Part shown: positions 43,880 to 53,097 of the stretch, piece by piece | Numbering within the stretch: position 1 is the stretch's first letter | Layout of the letters: each line of letters starts with the position of its first letter | Source of the DNA: Roseobacter sp. SK209-2-6 | Lineage (GTDB): Bacteria; Pseudomonadota; Alphaproteobacteria; Rhodobacterales; Rhodobacteraceae | NCBI RefSeq assembly: GCF_000169455.1 | Contig: NZ_AAYC01000014.1 | Coordinates: 46,506 to 110,505, forward strand | DNA length: 64,000 bases | Direction: 5' to 3' | Notes under the pieces: model-generated | What the model was told of the DNA's origin: nothing | Database searches by the model: none | The model's input: the letters and a program-made list of their open reading frames with translations, nothing else | Program-made: the position numbers and the translations under genes

Positions 43880-44512
43880 TCAAGCGCGGTCCGACGGGTT
43901 GCCGGGCATCAGATCATAGGGGTGTTTCCAGCCGGGCAGAGCGCTGATGCGCGAAAGCCAGGCGTCGATATTGGGATAGTCCTTGCGGTCAAAGCCAAAG
44001 GGTTCTTCGTAAAACAGGTAGCCGCAGCAGGTGAGATCAGCATTGGTGAGTTCATTGCCGACAATCCATTCGCGCCCCTGCAGGTGGCTTTCCAATGTGG
44101 CAAAGGCAGCTTTGAGGCGCCCCTGCATAAAGCCAATAACCTCTGCCGGGCGTTTCTCTTCGGGCAGGAAATTCATAAGGAAACGGGTCATGCCGATCTG
44201 GGACGAGAACTTGTGGTTGTCCCACAGAATCCAGCGTAGGACCTCGTATATGTCTTCTGAGGCACCGCCGAACTTACCGGTCTTGTCAGTGATATATTGC
44301 TGGATCACCCCGGATTGCGAGAGCCGTATGTCCCCGTCAATCAGGACCGGAGCTTCGGCCATTACATTCATATCCCTATAGTCGGCGCCACGGTGCTGCC
44401 CGGCAAAGAAGTCGACATAGACGGGGTCCCAGTCTAGACCAGAAAGTTCCAGCGCCAGCGCCGCTTTATAGCTGTGGCCGCTTTCACCAAAGCAATGCAG
44501 TTTGAGTGTCAT
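43880..44512 (-). CDS. Glutathione S-transferase family protein
   Basis: 210 residues with an N-terminal thioredoxin-like domain (LKLHCFGESGHSYKAALALELSG, with the glutathione motif APVLIDGDIRLSQSGVIQQYI) and an all-helical C-terminal domain. The N-terminal catalytic position is Ser/His-rich, so it may be of the Ser/Cys type. Located between acyl-CoA dehydrogenase and thiolase genes; a link to reactive acyl or aldehyde detoxification is inferred only. Confidence 0.87.
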   Translation of the reverse strand: MTLKLHCFGESGHSYKAALALELSGLDWDPVYVDFFAGQHRGADYRDMNVMAEAPVLIDGDIRLSQSGVIQQYITDKTGKFGGASEDIYEVLRWILWDNHKFSSQIGMTRFLMNFLPEEKRPAEVIGFMQGRLKAAFATLESHLQGREWIVGNELTNADLTCCGYLFYEEPFGFDRKDYPNIDAWLSRISALPGWKHPYDLMPGNPSDRA

Positions 44513-44539
44513 TCTGGCCTCCGTTGAGCTCTGAAAACA

Positions 44540-44561
44540 GCGGGGGTTTCACACCCCCCGC
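44540..44561 (-). terminator. GC-rich hairpin between acyl-CoA dehydrogenase and GST genes
   Basis: Perfect 7-bp arms (44540-44546, 44555-44561), followed by TGTTTTC on the minus strand. It lies between the stop of the dehydrogenase gene and the GST start. The 279-base gap (44513-44791) holds this hairpin, two repeat copies and no gene. Confidence 0.5.
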
Positions 44562-44570
44562 CACCCCCGT

Positions 44571-44593
44571 GAGGTATTTTTCGCAAAATGAAG
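44571..44593 (-). repeat. Short dispersed intergenic repeat, copy B
   Basis: The reverse complement reads CTTCATTTTGCGAAAAATAC plus CTC, differing from copy A in one base of the core. Confidence 0.5.
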
Positions 44594-44722
44594 AGGAATT
44601 CACCCTCTCCCTCTGATTGTGTGTTAAACTGACACCGCGGTACAGGCTGAGGAGCCGATGACCGTGCAAAGTGAAGCCGTCCCTGTCCGTTTGGTGCAAA
44701 CCTGCAGACAGGGGCGCATCTG

Positions 44723-44754
44723 TTTCATTTTGCTCCAAATACCTCCGCCGGAGG
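44723..44754 (+). repeat. Short dispersed intergenic repeat, copy C
   Basis: TTTCATTTTGCTCCAAATAC then CT and a CCTCCGCCGGAGG hairpin. Copies B and C face each other about 130 bases apart. Confidence 0.5.
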
Positions 44755-44791
44755 CATCCGCCCGATACTGCAGGGGAAGACGCTGCTCGTG

Positions 44792-45943
44792 TCACAGGGA
44801 CCTCCCGATCAGCTCTTTCATGATCTCGTTGGTGCCACCATAGATGCGCTGAACCCTGGCATCTGCCCACATTTCAGCCACAGCATATTCCTGCATGAAG
44901 CCATAACCGCCGTGCAACTGTACGCACTCATCCAGGACTTCGCCTTGGGTATCCGTTGTCCAATATTTGGCCATGGCGGCCTTTTCCACTGTCAGCTCTC
45001 CCCGAAGGTGTTCCGCCATGCATTCATCCAGGAAAGTGCGGGCAACTCTGGTCTTAGTCAGGCATTCTACCAATTTGAAACGGGTGTTCTGGAACTGGGT
45101 TAGCGGACCGCCAAAGGCTTCACGCTCTTTGCAATAAGCGATGGTGCGCTCTACCGCGCCCTCCATGGCGCCAACGGCACCACAGGCGATGATCAACCGC
45201 TCCTGAGGTAGCTGTTGCATCATCTGGTAAAAACCCTTGCCCTCTTCCTGGCCGAGGATGTTTTCCGGTGGAACCTCGACATTGTCAAAAAAGAGCTCTG
45301 AGGTATCCGCCGCATGCAGCCCAACCTTTTCCAGATTGCGGCCGCGCGAAAACCCTTCAGCGCCATCAGTTTCCACCGCAACCAGCGAGACACCCTTGGA
45401 GCCCTGGCTGGGATCGGTTTTGGCGGCGACCAGGATAAGATTTGCGTGCTGACCATTGGTGATAAAGGTCTTTTGGCCAGAGAGGCGATAGGCATTGCCC
45501 TCTCGCAGGGCCTTGGTCTTGATCCGTTGCACATCCGACCCGGTGGACGGCTCTGTCATGGCCAGGGCACCGACCAACTCTCCCGAGATCATTTTTGGAA
45601 GCCAGCGTTTTTTCTGCTCTTCCGTGCCGTATTCCAGAATGTAATGGGCGACGATACCAGAATGAATGCCATGGCCCCAGCTGGCAAGGTTGGCGCGGCT
45701 ACCCTCGATCAGGATTGCAGCCTCATGACCGAAGTCGCCACCGACACCGCCGTATTCTTCCGGGATGGAGGGGCAAAGCAAGCCCAGCTCACCGGCTTGC
45801 TGCCAGGTCTCGCGGTCCATCATGCCCTGTTTGCGCCAGGTCTCGTATTTGGGCATCCATTCATTGGTGATGAACTGGGCGGTCATATCGGCCAGCATCT
45901 GATGCTCTTCGGTCATCCAGGCGGAACGGGTCTCGCTACTCAT
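44792..45943 (-). CDS. Acyl-CoA dehydrogenase
   Basis: 383 residues, standard length. The N-terminal helical domain ([21 protein letters not shown]) is followed by the beta-barrel ([18 protein letters not shown] and [17 protein letters not shown]) and a C-terminal helical domain ending [18 protein letters not shown], with the catalytic glutamate in YGGTNEIM. It uses FAD to form trans-2-enoyl-CoA. Short- or medium-chain or branched-chain type, not distinguishable here. Upstream (towards higher coordinates) lies a small helical protein and a second dehydrogenase. Confidence 0.93.
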   Translation of the reverse strand: MSSETRSAWMTEEHQMLADMTAQFITNEWMPKYETWRKQGMMDRETWQQAGELGLLCPSIPEEYGGVGGDFGHEAAILIEGSRANLASWGHGIHSGIVAHYILEYGTEEQKKRWLPKMISGELVGALAMTEPSTGSDVQRIKTKALREGNAYRLSGQKTFITNGQHANLILVAAKTDPSQGSKGVSLVAVETDGAEGFSRGRNLEKVGLHAADTSELFFDNVEVPPENILGQEEGKGFYQMMQQLPQERLIIACGAVGAMEGAVERTIAYCKEREAFGGPLTQFQNTRFKLVECLTKTRVARTFLDECMAEHLRGELTVEKAAMAKYWTTDTQGEVLDECVQLHGGYGFMQEYAVAEMWADARVQRIYGGTNEIMKELIGRSL

Positions 45944-45985
45944 CTTTCTCCCATCGACCCCAGAATATTTTCTGTTGCGGGGCCT

Positions 45986-46198
45986 TTATTTTTTTCGGCT
46001 CTCCAGCTCGCTGTTGAACAGACGTAGCCGATGGCCGAGGTTTTCCTGGTCGGTGACGCTATCGAAGTTTTCAAACAGAAACGATAGCGCCTCTCCTTCG
46101 TCTAGCCCGGCCTCATGGGCAAAGCGTTTGAGCCTGCGATAGCCATCCTCCGTCATGGCAACGGGGAAACGGCGGGTAAGGCGAAAGCGCTTTGGCAT
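45986..46198 (-). CDS. Small conserved helical protein
   Basis: 70 residues: MPKRFRLTRRFPVAMTEDGY, then RRLKRFAHEAGLDEGEALSF and a polar tail. The N-terminal strand plus two helices resemble a ribbon-helix-helix fold, but I cannot confirm it. It is on the same strand and between two acyl-CoA dehydrogenase genes with short gaps (42 and 89 bases), so I accept it as a gene. Function unknown. Confidence 0.55.
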   Translation of the reverse strand: MPKRFRLTRRFPVAMTEDGYRRLKRFAHEAGLDEGEALSFLFENFDSVTDQENLGHRLRLFNSELESRKK

Positions 46199-46287
46199 GG
46201 GTGCTCCTGAACGTCAGTGTCAGGCCACCGGACCGGAGCAGGCACCCCCTGATTGGGCAGGGGAGGCCAAGTGGTTTTCCTAATGGA

Positions 46288-48069
46288 TCAGAAGCTTGCC
46301 GCATCCAGTGCCATGACTGTATCCGCACCGGTTTCGATCCGGGCCAGATGCAGCTTGGTGGCGGGCAGCCTTCTGGCCATATAGTACCGGCCGGTGGCGA
46401 TTTTTGTCTCATAGAACGCCGCGTCAGAGGCCCCAGCGTCAAGCGCCTCTTTTGCGGCTTTGCCCATCTTGGCCCACATCAGACCCAGGCAGACATGACC
46501 AAAGAGATGCATGAAATCATAAGAACCCGAAAGCGCATTATTGGGGTTTTTCATGCCATTTTGCATGAAATACATGCCAGCGGCCTGCAGATCCTTGGAC
46601 GCGGCCTTCAGAGGCGCGATGAAATCACGGGCATAATCCTCCGAGAGTTCTGCATTGTCCTTGCAGAAGTTCTTGATCAGATCAAAGAAGGCCATCACGT
46701 GCTTGCCACCATCAGCGCCTAGCTTGCGTCCAACCAAATCCAGCGCCTGCACCCCATTGGCACCCTCGTAGATTTGCGCAATGCGGGCATCACGGGTGTA
46801 TTGGCTCATCCCGTGTTCTTCGATGTAGCCATGGCCGCCAAAGACCTGTTGTGCCTTCACCGTCATGTCGTAGCCCTCATCCGAGAGGAAGCCTTTGATC
46901 ACAGGTGTAAGCAAGGAGATCAGACCGTCGGCATCTTTGCTCTCATCGCGGTGTGCCTGATCAATCATGGTTGAGCCCCAGAGAAGGAAGGCGCGGCCCC
47001 CTTCGGCAAAGCTTTTTTGGTCCATCAGGCTGCGTCGGATGTCGGGGTGCACGATCAGCGGATCTGCCGGGCCTTCGGGGTTTTTGGCACCGGTGACATC
47101 GCGGCCCTGCAGGCGGTCCTTGGCGTATTCAACCGCGTTCTGATAGGCCGCTTCAGCCTGGGAAACCCCCTGCATGCCAACGCCTAGGCGGGCTTCGTTC
47201 ATCATGGTGAACATGGCTCGCATGCCCTTGTGCTCGCTGCCGAGGAGGTAGCCGGTTGCCTCATCGTAGTTCATCACACAGGTGGAATTGCCGTGGATGC
47301 CCATCTTTTTCTCGATGTTGCCGACGGCTACACCGTTGCGTTCACCCGGGGTGCCATCCGCCTTTAGCTTGAACTTGGGCACGATGAAGAGGGAAACGCC
47401 TTTGATGCCCTCGGGGCCACCTGGGATTTTGGCCAGAACCAGATGGATTACATTGTCGGACATGTCGTGATCACCGGCAGAGATAAAGATTTTCTGACCG
47501 GAAATCTTGAAGCTGCCGTCATCCTGTGGCTCTGCCTTGGTGCGCATCAGGCCCAGATCGGTGCCGCAATGGGGCTCCGTCAGGTTCATGGTGCCAGTCC
47601 ACTCACAAGAGATCATCTTGGGCAGATAGGAATCTTTCTGTTCATCGGTGCCATGGGCGAGGATGGCAGCAGCTGCGCCATGGGTAAGACCCTGATACAT
47701 CACAAAGGCCTGGTTGGCGGCAGAGAAATACTCTCCCACAGCGGTGCCCATGACATAGGGCATATTCTGGCCGCCGTATTGCTCGGGCATGTCCAGCCCG
47801 GTCCAGCCGCCTTCTTTGACCTGGTCAAAGGCTTCTTTGAAGCCTGTGGGCGTATAGACCACACCGTTTTCCAGGCGGCAGCCCTCCTGATCGCCTACCA
47901 CGTTCAGGGGATGCAGAACCTCACCGGCGATCTTGCCTGCCTCTTCCAGGATGGCACCCGTGAATTCGCGGTCGAGCTCGCTATAGCCCGGGGTGGCGGC
48001 TTCAGAGACTTTCAAAACATCATGCAGAATGAATTGTGTGTCTTTGGTCGGGGCGGAAAAGACTGGCAT
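46288..48069 (-). CDS. Long acyl-CoA dehydrogenase with C-terminal extension (DmdC/FadE-like family)
   Basis: 593 residues. It has the acyl-CoA dehydrogenase core ([42 protein letters not shown]) with the [17 protein letters not shown] segment, followed by a C-terminal domain of about 120 residues ([18 protein letters not shown] to [12 protein letters not shown]). This architecture is shared by DmdC, which oxidises 3-methylmercaptopropionyl-CoA, and by general enzymes, so the substrate is open. The gene starts the beta-oxidation genes, with MerR regulators upstream. Confidence 0.9.
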   Translation of the reverse strand: MPVFSAPTKDTQFILHDVLKVSEAATPGYSELDREFTGAILEEAGKIAGEVLHPLNVVGDQEGCRLENGVVYTPTGFKEAFDQVKEGGWTGLDMPEQYGGQNMPYVMGTAVGEYFSAANQAFVMYQGLTHGAAAAILAHGTDEQKDSYLPKMISCEWTGTMNLTEPHCGTDLGLMRTKAEPQDDGSFKISGQKIFISAGDHDMSDNVIHLVLAKIPGGPEGIKGVSLFIVPKFKLKADGTPGERNGVAVGNIEKKMGIHGNSTCVMNYDEATGYLLGSEHKGMRAMFTMMNEARLGVGMQGVSQAEAAYQNAVEYAKDRLQGRDVTGAKNPEGPADPLIVHPDIRRSLMDQKSFAEGGRAFLLWGSTMIDQAHRDESKDADGLISLLTPVIKGFLSDEGYDMTVKAQQVFGGHGYIEEHGMSQYTRDARIAQIYEGANGVQALDLVGRKLGADGGKHVMAFFDLIKNFCKDNAELSEDYARDFIAPLKAASKDLQAAGMYFMQNGMKNPNNALSGSYDFMHLFGHVCLGLMWAKMGKAAKEALDAGASDAAFYETKIATGRYYMARRLPATKLHLARIETGADTVMALDAASF

Positions 48070-48137
48070 CGCGGTCCTCGTATCGGTTGAAATCTATGTT
48101 TGGTTAGGTTCAGGAAGGGATCGAAAGCGGTCAGGCC

Positions 48138-48569
48138 CTATTCGGCGGCTTCCTGGCTTGTCTTCATCGAGGCGATGACTTTTTCACCCCATCTCAGTTG
48201 TTCTTTCAGCTCGCAGATGGCCTCTTCCAGCTCATCGCGTTGACGCTCCATGTCCGCCAGACGTTCCTGGGCGATCTCATAGGTGCGAGACAATTGGGTC
48301 ACCTGCTGATCCCCAATATGGTACAAGTCGAGCAACTGACGGATCTCTTCTAGGCTGAAGCCAAATCGCTTACCGCGCAGGATCAGTTTCAGGCGTGCTG
48401 CGTCCCGCTTGGTAAAGAGGCGTTTTTGCCCTTCGCGGATCGGGAAAAGAAGTTCTTTGGCTTCGTAAAAACGCAGGGTGCGCGGGGTCACCCCATAGGC
48501 ATCGCACATTTCACGAATGGACCGGGTTTTTTCCAGTGTTTCGTCGTTTGTCTCACAGGTCGTCATCAT
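48138..48569 (-). CDS. MerR family regulator (first of a pair)
   Basis: 143 residues from an ATG with GAGAG eight bases upstream; other in-frame ATGs reach 48635. The MerR helix-turn-helix (SIREMCDAYGVTPRTLRFYE) is followed by the GLFTK-type wing and a coiled coil (ELEEAICELKEQLRWG). No metal-binding cysteines are at the C-terminus, so it is more like LiuR-type regulators of acyl-CoA catabolism than metal sensors. It lies 68 bases upstream of the long acyl-CoA dehydrogenase gene. Its own promoter region holds several inverted repeats. Confidence 0.88.
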   Translation of the reverse strand: MMTTCETNDETLEKTRSIREMCDAYGVTPRTLRFYEAKELLFPIREGQKRLFTKRDAARLKLILRGKRFGFSLEEIRQLLDLYHIGDQQVTQLSRTYEIAQERLADMERQRDELEEAICELKEQLRWGEKVIASMKTSQEAAE

Positions 48570-48847
48570 CTTCGTCACTCTCATCATCGTCATTGGGGCG
48601 CTATAGGCCTGCAATCTGCAACAGTCTGACCCCAAGCTGAGTAGTCTGGGGTCAGTTTACAACATCATGTTGACGTTTACGTAAGTTCGACGCTGCGTCA
48701 CTTCTTCCGGTGACGTAACTGCCGCGAATTTTGACGCAGCGTCTCCGTGGTCTTTGCGCTGAGATTTGCTGGAGGAAAGGAGGAATGGACCGTGTTTTAG
48801 TGAATTGCTTCGCCCGACAGCAGAGGAAGTTTCCGCGTCGACTGGCA
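48570..48847. other. Regulatory gap between the MerR genes
   Basis: No gene is supported here. The stretch holds TTGACGTTTACGTAA (48670-48684, containing the palindrome TTACGTAA at 48677-48684), a perfect 12-bp inverted repeat (48689-48700, 48732-48743, 31-base spacer) and a nested pair CGTCAC/GTGACG (48696-48701, 48710-48715). The first word resembles the dyad I recall for LiuR-type MerR sites. All lie 100-170 bases upstream of the first MerR gene. Confidence 0.55.
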
Positions 48848-48879
48848 CAAAAAAACCGCCTGGCGAAAGGCCAGGCGGT
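48848..48879 (-). terminator. Terminator after the second MerR gene
   Basis: Perfect 10-bp arms (48855-48864, 48870-48879) with a five-base loop; on the minus strand a run of seven T follows. It separates the two MerR transcripts. Confidence 0.88.
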
Positions 48880-48908
48880 ACACCGCGTTCTGCAATCCGG
48901 GGTTGCTC

Positions 48909-49277
48909 TTACTTTAACAAATCCAAGGTGGTCTTGCGCAGGGCACTGAGCTCATCCATGGCCTCATCCAGCTGTTCGCGCTGCTTTTGCAGCTCTACCA
49001 TCTGGCGATCGGCCATTTCGATAAAGGCCTGCATCTGCGCCTGATTGCCTTCATTTTCATAGATCAAGAGCCATTGCCGGATTTCTTCCAGCTGGAAACC
49101 GAATCTGCGACCCCGCAGAATCAGTTCCATTCGGGCGCGTTCACGCGCGCCGTAAAAGCGCGATCTGCCTTCCCGGTCAGGTTGTAGCAGCTCGATATAC
49201 TCATAGTAACGCAAGGTTCGTGGGGTTACATCGAACTCCGCACACATTTCCTTGAATGACAATCTAGCTTCGGTCAT
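48909..49277 (-). CDS. MerR family regulator (second of a pair)
   Basis: 122 residues. LSFKEMCAEFDVTPRTLRYYEYIEL is the DNA-binding unit, and the tail (QMVELQKQREQLDEAMDELSALR) is a dimerising coiled coil. Paralogous to the gene at 48138-48569 but transcribed separately, as the terminator between them shows. It is divergent from the thioesterase pair, so it could control them, the dehydrogenases or both. No effector site is visible. Confidence 0.9.
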   Translation of the reverse strand: MTEARLSFKEMCAEFDVTPRTLRYYEYIELLQPDREGRSRFYGARERARMELILRGRRFGFQLEEIRQWLLIYENEGNQAQMQAFIEMADRQMVELQKQREQLDEAMDELSALRKTTLDLLK

Positions 49278-49423
49278 CCGTCATCTCCCTTGCGCGCAAC
49301 CTATGCATTCGATTTGCGTGATGCAACACCTCAAGAGGTCAGCGGTTTTGCAACTCGGTTGAACTCTTGCTCTTTGATGCCCGCGAGGTCACTAATGGGT
49401 CAGCCACAAGAGAAAGCAACAAA

Positions 49424-49846
49424 ATGGCAGACAGGACAAAACTCGCTCGCCAATTTATCGAAGCTATCCCGCATTCCAGGGCGCTTGGCATGGTGTTGGA
49501 CGAAATCGGCGACGGAGTTGCAGAAATTTCCATGCCTTACGATGAGAAGCTGATTGGGGATCCCGAGACGCGGGTTATTGCCGGGGGCGCAGTTTCTGCC
49601 TTGATGGATACCTGTTGCGGGGCTGCGGTGATGAGCCACCCTTCAGCACCAGGGGGCACCGCGACCATTGATCTCAGGATTGACTACATGCGGGGCGCAA
49701 CACCGGGGCAGACGATCTCAACCAAGGCGACCTGCTATCATATCACCCGCAGTGTTGCCTTTGTGCGCGCGGTCGCAACCGACGAAGATCAGGAACATCC
49801 TGTGGCAACCGCTACCGGAGCCTTTACAGTGGAGAGCAGTTTTTGA
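49424..49846 (+). CDS. PaaI family thioesterase (first of a pair)
   Basis: 140 residues from the ATG at 49424; an upstream extension to 49367 is less family-like. RVIAGGAVSALMDTCCGAAVM is the hotdog active-site region; the usual HGG is AGG here, so the histidine is replaced by alanine. IDLRIDYMRGATPGQTI follows. Hydrolysis of acyl-CoA is the expected role, though the lost histidine may change the activity. The stop overlaps the TTG start of the next thioesterase. Confidence 0.82.
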   Translation: MADRTKLARQFIEAIPHSRALGMVLDEIGDGVAEISMPYDEKLIGDPETRVIAGGAVSALMDTCCGAAVMSHPSAPGGTATIDLRIDYMRGATPGQTISTKATCYHITRSVAFVRAVATDEDQEHPVATATGAFTVESSF

Positions 49847-50361
49847 GCCGTCCTCGCCCAGAACCGATCCAGGTTGTGAAACAGCGCCGTGATGCAGCAC
49901 TCAATGCACTGGTGCAGTCCATCCCCTATATCCGCTTTCTCAACGTCAGCTTTGATAGGCGTGGCGATGAATTGACCGCACAGCTGAACTTTAGCGACAA
50001 GCACATTGGAAATCCGCTTTTGCCAGCCATTCATGGCGGGGTGACCGCGGCTTTCCTGGAGTTGACGGCAGTGATCACGCTCAACTGGTCCCATCTTTGG
50101 GAGCGGATCGAGAGTGGAGATCTGGACCCTGAAGAGATGGCGGCTGGCAAGCTGCCCCGTCAGCCGAAGACCATCGATTTCACCGTGGATTATCTGCGCT
50201 CTGGCCTGCCACGTGACGCCTATGCGCGTGCCACCATCAGCCGGGCCGGGCGACGCTATGCCTCGGTGCATGTTGAGGCCTGGCAGGACCACAAGGATAA
50301 GCTCTTTGCCCAGGCGACGGGGCATTTCCTGATGCCGCAGGACAAAGCGACAAAGGGCTAG
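49843..50361 (+). CDS. PaaI family thioesterase (second of a pair, TTG start)
   Basis: 172 residues beginning with TTG, which overlaps the stop of the previous gene (TTTTGA), so translation is coupled. PLLPAIHGGVTAAFLELTAVI carries the HGG motif that its partner lacks, and IDFTVDYLRSGLPRDAYARA is the strand following. A heteromeric pair of thioesterases, one with and one without the conserved histidine, is possible. Confidence 0.82.
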   Translation: MSRPRPEPIQVVKQRRDAALNALVQSIPYIRFLNVSFDRRGDELTAQLNFSDKHIGNPLLPAIHGGVTAAFLELTAVITLNWSHLWERIESGDLDPEEMAAGKLPRQPKTIDFTVDYLRSGLPRDAYARATISRAGRRYASVHVEAWQDHKDKLFAQATGHFLMPQDKATKG

Positions 50362-50364
50362 GCC

Positions 50365-51702
50365 ATGTCCAGCGGCGCCAGCAGTGAAATCACCCATGCG
50401 CGGGTGCTGAAGATCGCTTTGCCGATAGTTCTGTCCAATGCAACTGTTCCCATTCTGGGCGCGGTGGATACCGGTGTTGTGGGACAGATGGGGCAGGCCG
50501 CCCCAATCGGTGCGGTTGGCATCGGTGCTGTCATCCTGGGGACCATCTACTTTGTCTTTGGTTTCTTGCGCATGGGCACAACGGGATTGGCGGCTCAGGC
50601 GCGTGGGGCAGGAGATCACGCAGAAACCGGCGCCTTGCTGATGCGGGGGCTCTTGCTGGCGCTGGCTGCAGGCCTCACCTTTATCGTGACGCAGGCACTC
50701 TTGTTCTGGGGAGCCTTTGCCATAGCGCCTGCCAGCGCCGAGGTGGAAAGCCTGGCGCGTGACTATCTGCAGATCCGTATCTGGGGTGCGCCCGCCGCCA
50801 TTGCGCTTTATGCGGTGACCGGCTGGCTGATCGCAGTTGAAAACACCCGTGGCGTCTTTCTGCTGCAGATCTGGATGAACGGGCTGAACATCGTTCTGGA
50901 TCTGTGGTTCGTTCTGGGTCTCGGCTGGGGCGTCGAAGGGGTCGCGGTTGCCACTCTGTTGGCCGAATGGAGTGGTCTTGCCCTGGGGCTCTGGTTTTGC
51001 CGGGAGGCCTTTGCCGGCAATCAATGGCGCGACTGGGCGCGTGTCTTTGACCCGGCGCGCCTGCGCCGCATGATGCAGGTCAACGGCGACATAATGGTGC
51101 GTTCCGTGCTGCTGACCGGCTCTTTTACCACCTTCCTCTTTGTTGGTGCCGATTTTGGCGATGTCACCCTGGCGGCCAATCAGGTTCTTTTGCAATTTGT
51201 TGAGATCACGGCCTTTGCACTGGATGGTTTTGCCTTTGCTGCAGAGGCCTTGGTGGGGGCCGCCGTCGGGGCTGGCAATCGCAATGATCTGCGCCGCGCG
51301 GCCCGTTTGGCCAGCCTCTGGGGATTTTTCGGCGCGCTGCTGCTCACTGTGGGTTTTGCACTGGGAGGGAGCTATCTGATTGATCTGATGGCAACGGCAC
51401 CAGAGGTGCGGGCCGAGGGGCGCTCCTATCTGTTCTGGGCCTGTATATTGCCGCTGATCAGCCTGGCGAGCTACATGTATGACGGTATTTTCATTGGCGC
51501 CACCTGGACCGGCGCGATGCGGCGCGCAATGATCCAGTCGGTTGGACTATATGCGGTCTCTCTGCTGATCCTGGTCCCTTGGCTTGGCAATCATGGGTTA
51601 TGGGCGGCCCTGATCGTCCTGAATGTGGCCAGAGGCATCACTCTGGCGCTGCGTCTACCTGCGTTGGAGGCTGGACTCTCCAAGTCCAAGGTTGCGACCT
51701 AG
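50365..51702 (+). CDS. MATE family efflux transporter (DinF-like)
   Basis: 445 residues with about twelve hydrophobic segments. HARVLKIALPIVLSNATVPILGAVDTGVVGQMG at the start and TGLAAQARGAGDHAETGALL mark the MATE fold; DFGDVTLAANQVLLQFVEI begins the second half. These are Na+ or H+-driven exporters of cationic or amphipathic compounds. The gene begins three bases after the thioesterase pair and is probably co-transcribed with them, so it might export a product of that pathway. It ends before a convergent Rieske gene. Confidence 0.9.
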   Translation: MSSGASSEITHARVLKIALPIVLSNATVPILGAVDTGVVGQMGQAAPIGAVGIGAVILGTIYFVFGFLRMGTTGLAAQARGAGDHAETGALLMRGLLLALAAGLTFIVTQALLFWGAFAIAPASAEVESLARDYLQIRIWGAPAAIALYAVTGWLIAVENTRGVFLLQIWMNGLNIVLDLWFVLGLGWGVEGVAVATLLAEWSGLALGLWFCREAFAGNQWRDWARVFDPARLRRMMQVNGDIMVRSVLLTGSFTTFLFVGADFGDVTLAANQVLLQFVEITAFALDGFAFAAEALVGAAVGAGNRNDLRRAARLASLWGFFGALLLTVGFALGGSYLIDLMATAPEVRAEGRSYLFWACILPLISLASYMYDGIFIGATWTGAMRRAMIQSVGLYAVSLLILVPWLGNHGLWAALIVLNVARGITLALRLPALEAGLSKSKVAT

Positions 51703-51747
51703 CTTATCATTGGGCCGACCTTTCCTAAGTCTGCGTTTCCCGAAAAG

Positions 51748-51780
51748 TGCGGCCTCCGTTTGGGGGCAACGGAGGCTGCA
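51748..51780. terminator. Bidirectional terminator between MATE and Rieske genes
   Basis: 9-bp perfect arms (51752-51760, 51768-51776), extendable outward by TGC/GCA to 51748 and 51780. Lies between the convergent stops. Confidence 0.7.
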
Positions 51781-51805
51781 TAAAAGGCCGCGAAGTACCG
51801 GGCAG

Positions 51806-52936
51806 TTACTCGGCGGCCTGTGCCTCTGCGCCGTGGCGTGCATCTTCCTGGGCCAGCCAGGTCTGGAAATCGCGAATGGTGCCCTCATAGTCATCCGGTG
51901 CCAGAGGTCCCGCATGGGCATGCTGCGATTTCAGCGCAATCTGCATCCGCTCCAGTTTTTCGCGATCCTCTTTGTTGACCTCTTCCCAGAGCTTGATCCG
52001 GGCCTCAATGGTCTCATCACTCAGGTCATCGCCATAGACCGACATGGTCCATTTAACCCGGATCAGATCCGCTGAGATCGGGAATATACAAATCGAAACC
52101 AAGAGGCTGGCAGCCTGGCTGGTGACCTGTGTTGGGAAACGGGCAAAGAGCGACGAGCGTTGACGCTCTGCATCGCTTAGGCCGGGTGCGCCGTCTCCGC
52201 GAGAGGGGATATCATCGGGATAGTTGGCGCAGTAGGAGGTAAAGCCAGGGCCGGACACCGATTTCCGCGCAAGACCCGTAGGCGTGTAGCCATGCAGCGT
52301 GCGAGGATGCACAACAGAGAGGTGGTAGCCTTCCATGAAGTTCTCAACCAGGCATTTCCAGTTGGTGTGCCAGTTCTCTTCTGCCACATGCACCAGGCGG
52401 AAACTCTCCGGTTCATAGGGGGCCAGCATTTGATCCAGTGGCGCGCTCTCCTCCCCAAAGGGGGCGGCATCCCCATCAAGGTTGCAATAGATGAACCCGT
52501 TCCAGATCTGAATGTTATGGCCGTGCAGGCGGCAATTCTTGGAATCAAAGGCGGCATTGTCCATACGCGCGGCGCGCAGGAGGGCCCCGTCGCGACCATA
52601 CATCCAGGCGTGATAGGAGCAGACAAAGCGCTTGGCATTGCCGCGCCCCTCGGCCAGGGGCATGCCGCGATGGCGGCAGACATTTGCCAGCACGCGGATC
52701 TGGCCGTCATCGCCACGCACGACAATTAGGGGCTCATCCAGCAGCTGCACGGTAAAGTAATCGCCGGGCTCCGGGATCTCATCGCAGCGCCCCAGGGCAT
52801 GCCAGCCATGGCGCAGGACGGTGGATTTCTCCCATTCGAATTGCTCTTGGGAGGTGTAATAGGCGCCGGGCATACCCATGGGGCGATCAGCGGGCAGGGC
52901 GGCCAGCTCTTGCAGTTTCGTTCGTAGGTCCAGCAT
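51806..52936 (-). CDS. Rieske non-heme iron oxygenase alpha subunit
   Basis: 376 residues from the ATG at 52936 with GGAGG upstream; the frame to 53005 is rejected. The Rieske cluster ligands are C87, H89, C106 and H109 (CRH and CSYH). The mononuclear iron site is NFMEGYHLSVVH (H205, H210). Members hydroxylate aromatics or N-demethylate quaternary amines such as glycine betaine, stachydrine or carnitine. No reductase or ferredoxin gene is in the window. It is on the same strand as a second Rieske gene but a hairpin lies between. Confidence 0.87.
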   Translation of the reverse strand: MLDLRTKLQELAALPADRPMGMPGAYYTSQEQFEWEKSTVLRHGWHALGRCDEIPEPGDYFTVQLLDEPLIVVRGDDGQIRVLANVCRHRGMPLAEGRGNAKRFVCSYHAWMYGRDGALLRAARMDNAAFDSKNCRLHGHNIQIWNGFIYCNLDGDAAPFGEESAPLDQMLAPYEPESFRLVHVAEENWHTNWKCLVENFMEGYHLSVVHPRTLHGYTPTGLARKSVSGPGFTSYCANYPDDIPSRGDGAPGLSDAERQRSSLFARFPTQVTSQAASLLVSICIFPISADLIRVKWTMSVYGDDLSDETIEARIKLWEEVNKEDREKLERMQIALKSQHAHAGPLAPDDYEGTIRDFQTWLAQEDARHGAEAQAAE

Positions 52937-53050
52937 GGCATCCTCCCTTGTGCCGGTTGCGGGTGCACAGCACAAAGCAAAGTCATGACAGGGGTCATGC
53001 CTCACCAGTCCCGCAAAGCGGGGCGCCGGGCGATTGAAAGGTTTGAAGAT

Positions 53051-53083
53051 CGGGGCGGTGGAATCTGCTCCAATTCCGCCCCG
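53051..53083 (-). terminator. Hairpin between the two Rieske genes
   Basis: GC-rich arms (53051-53064, 53073-53083, with a two-base bulge) 15 bases after the stop of the upstream Rieske gene. No T run, so it may only attenuate. A small dyad (CATGAC/GTCATG arms, 52984-52989 and 52994-52999) sits nearer the downstream gene. Confidence 0.45.
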
Positions 53084-53097
53084 AATGTCGTTTCTGG

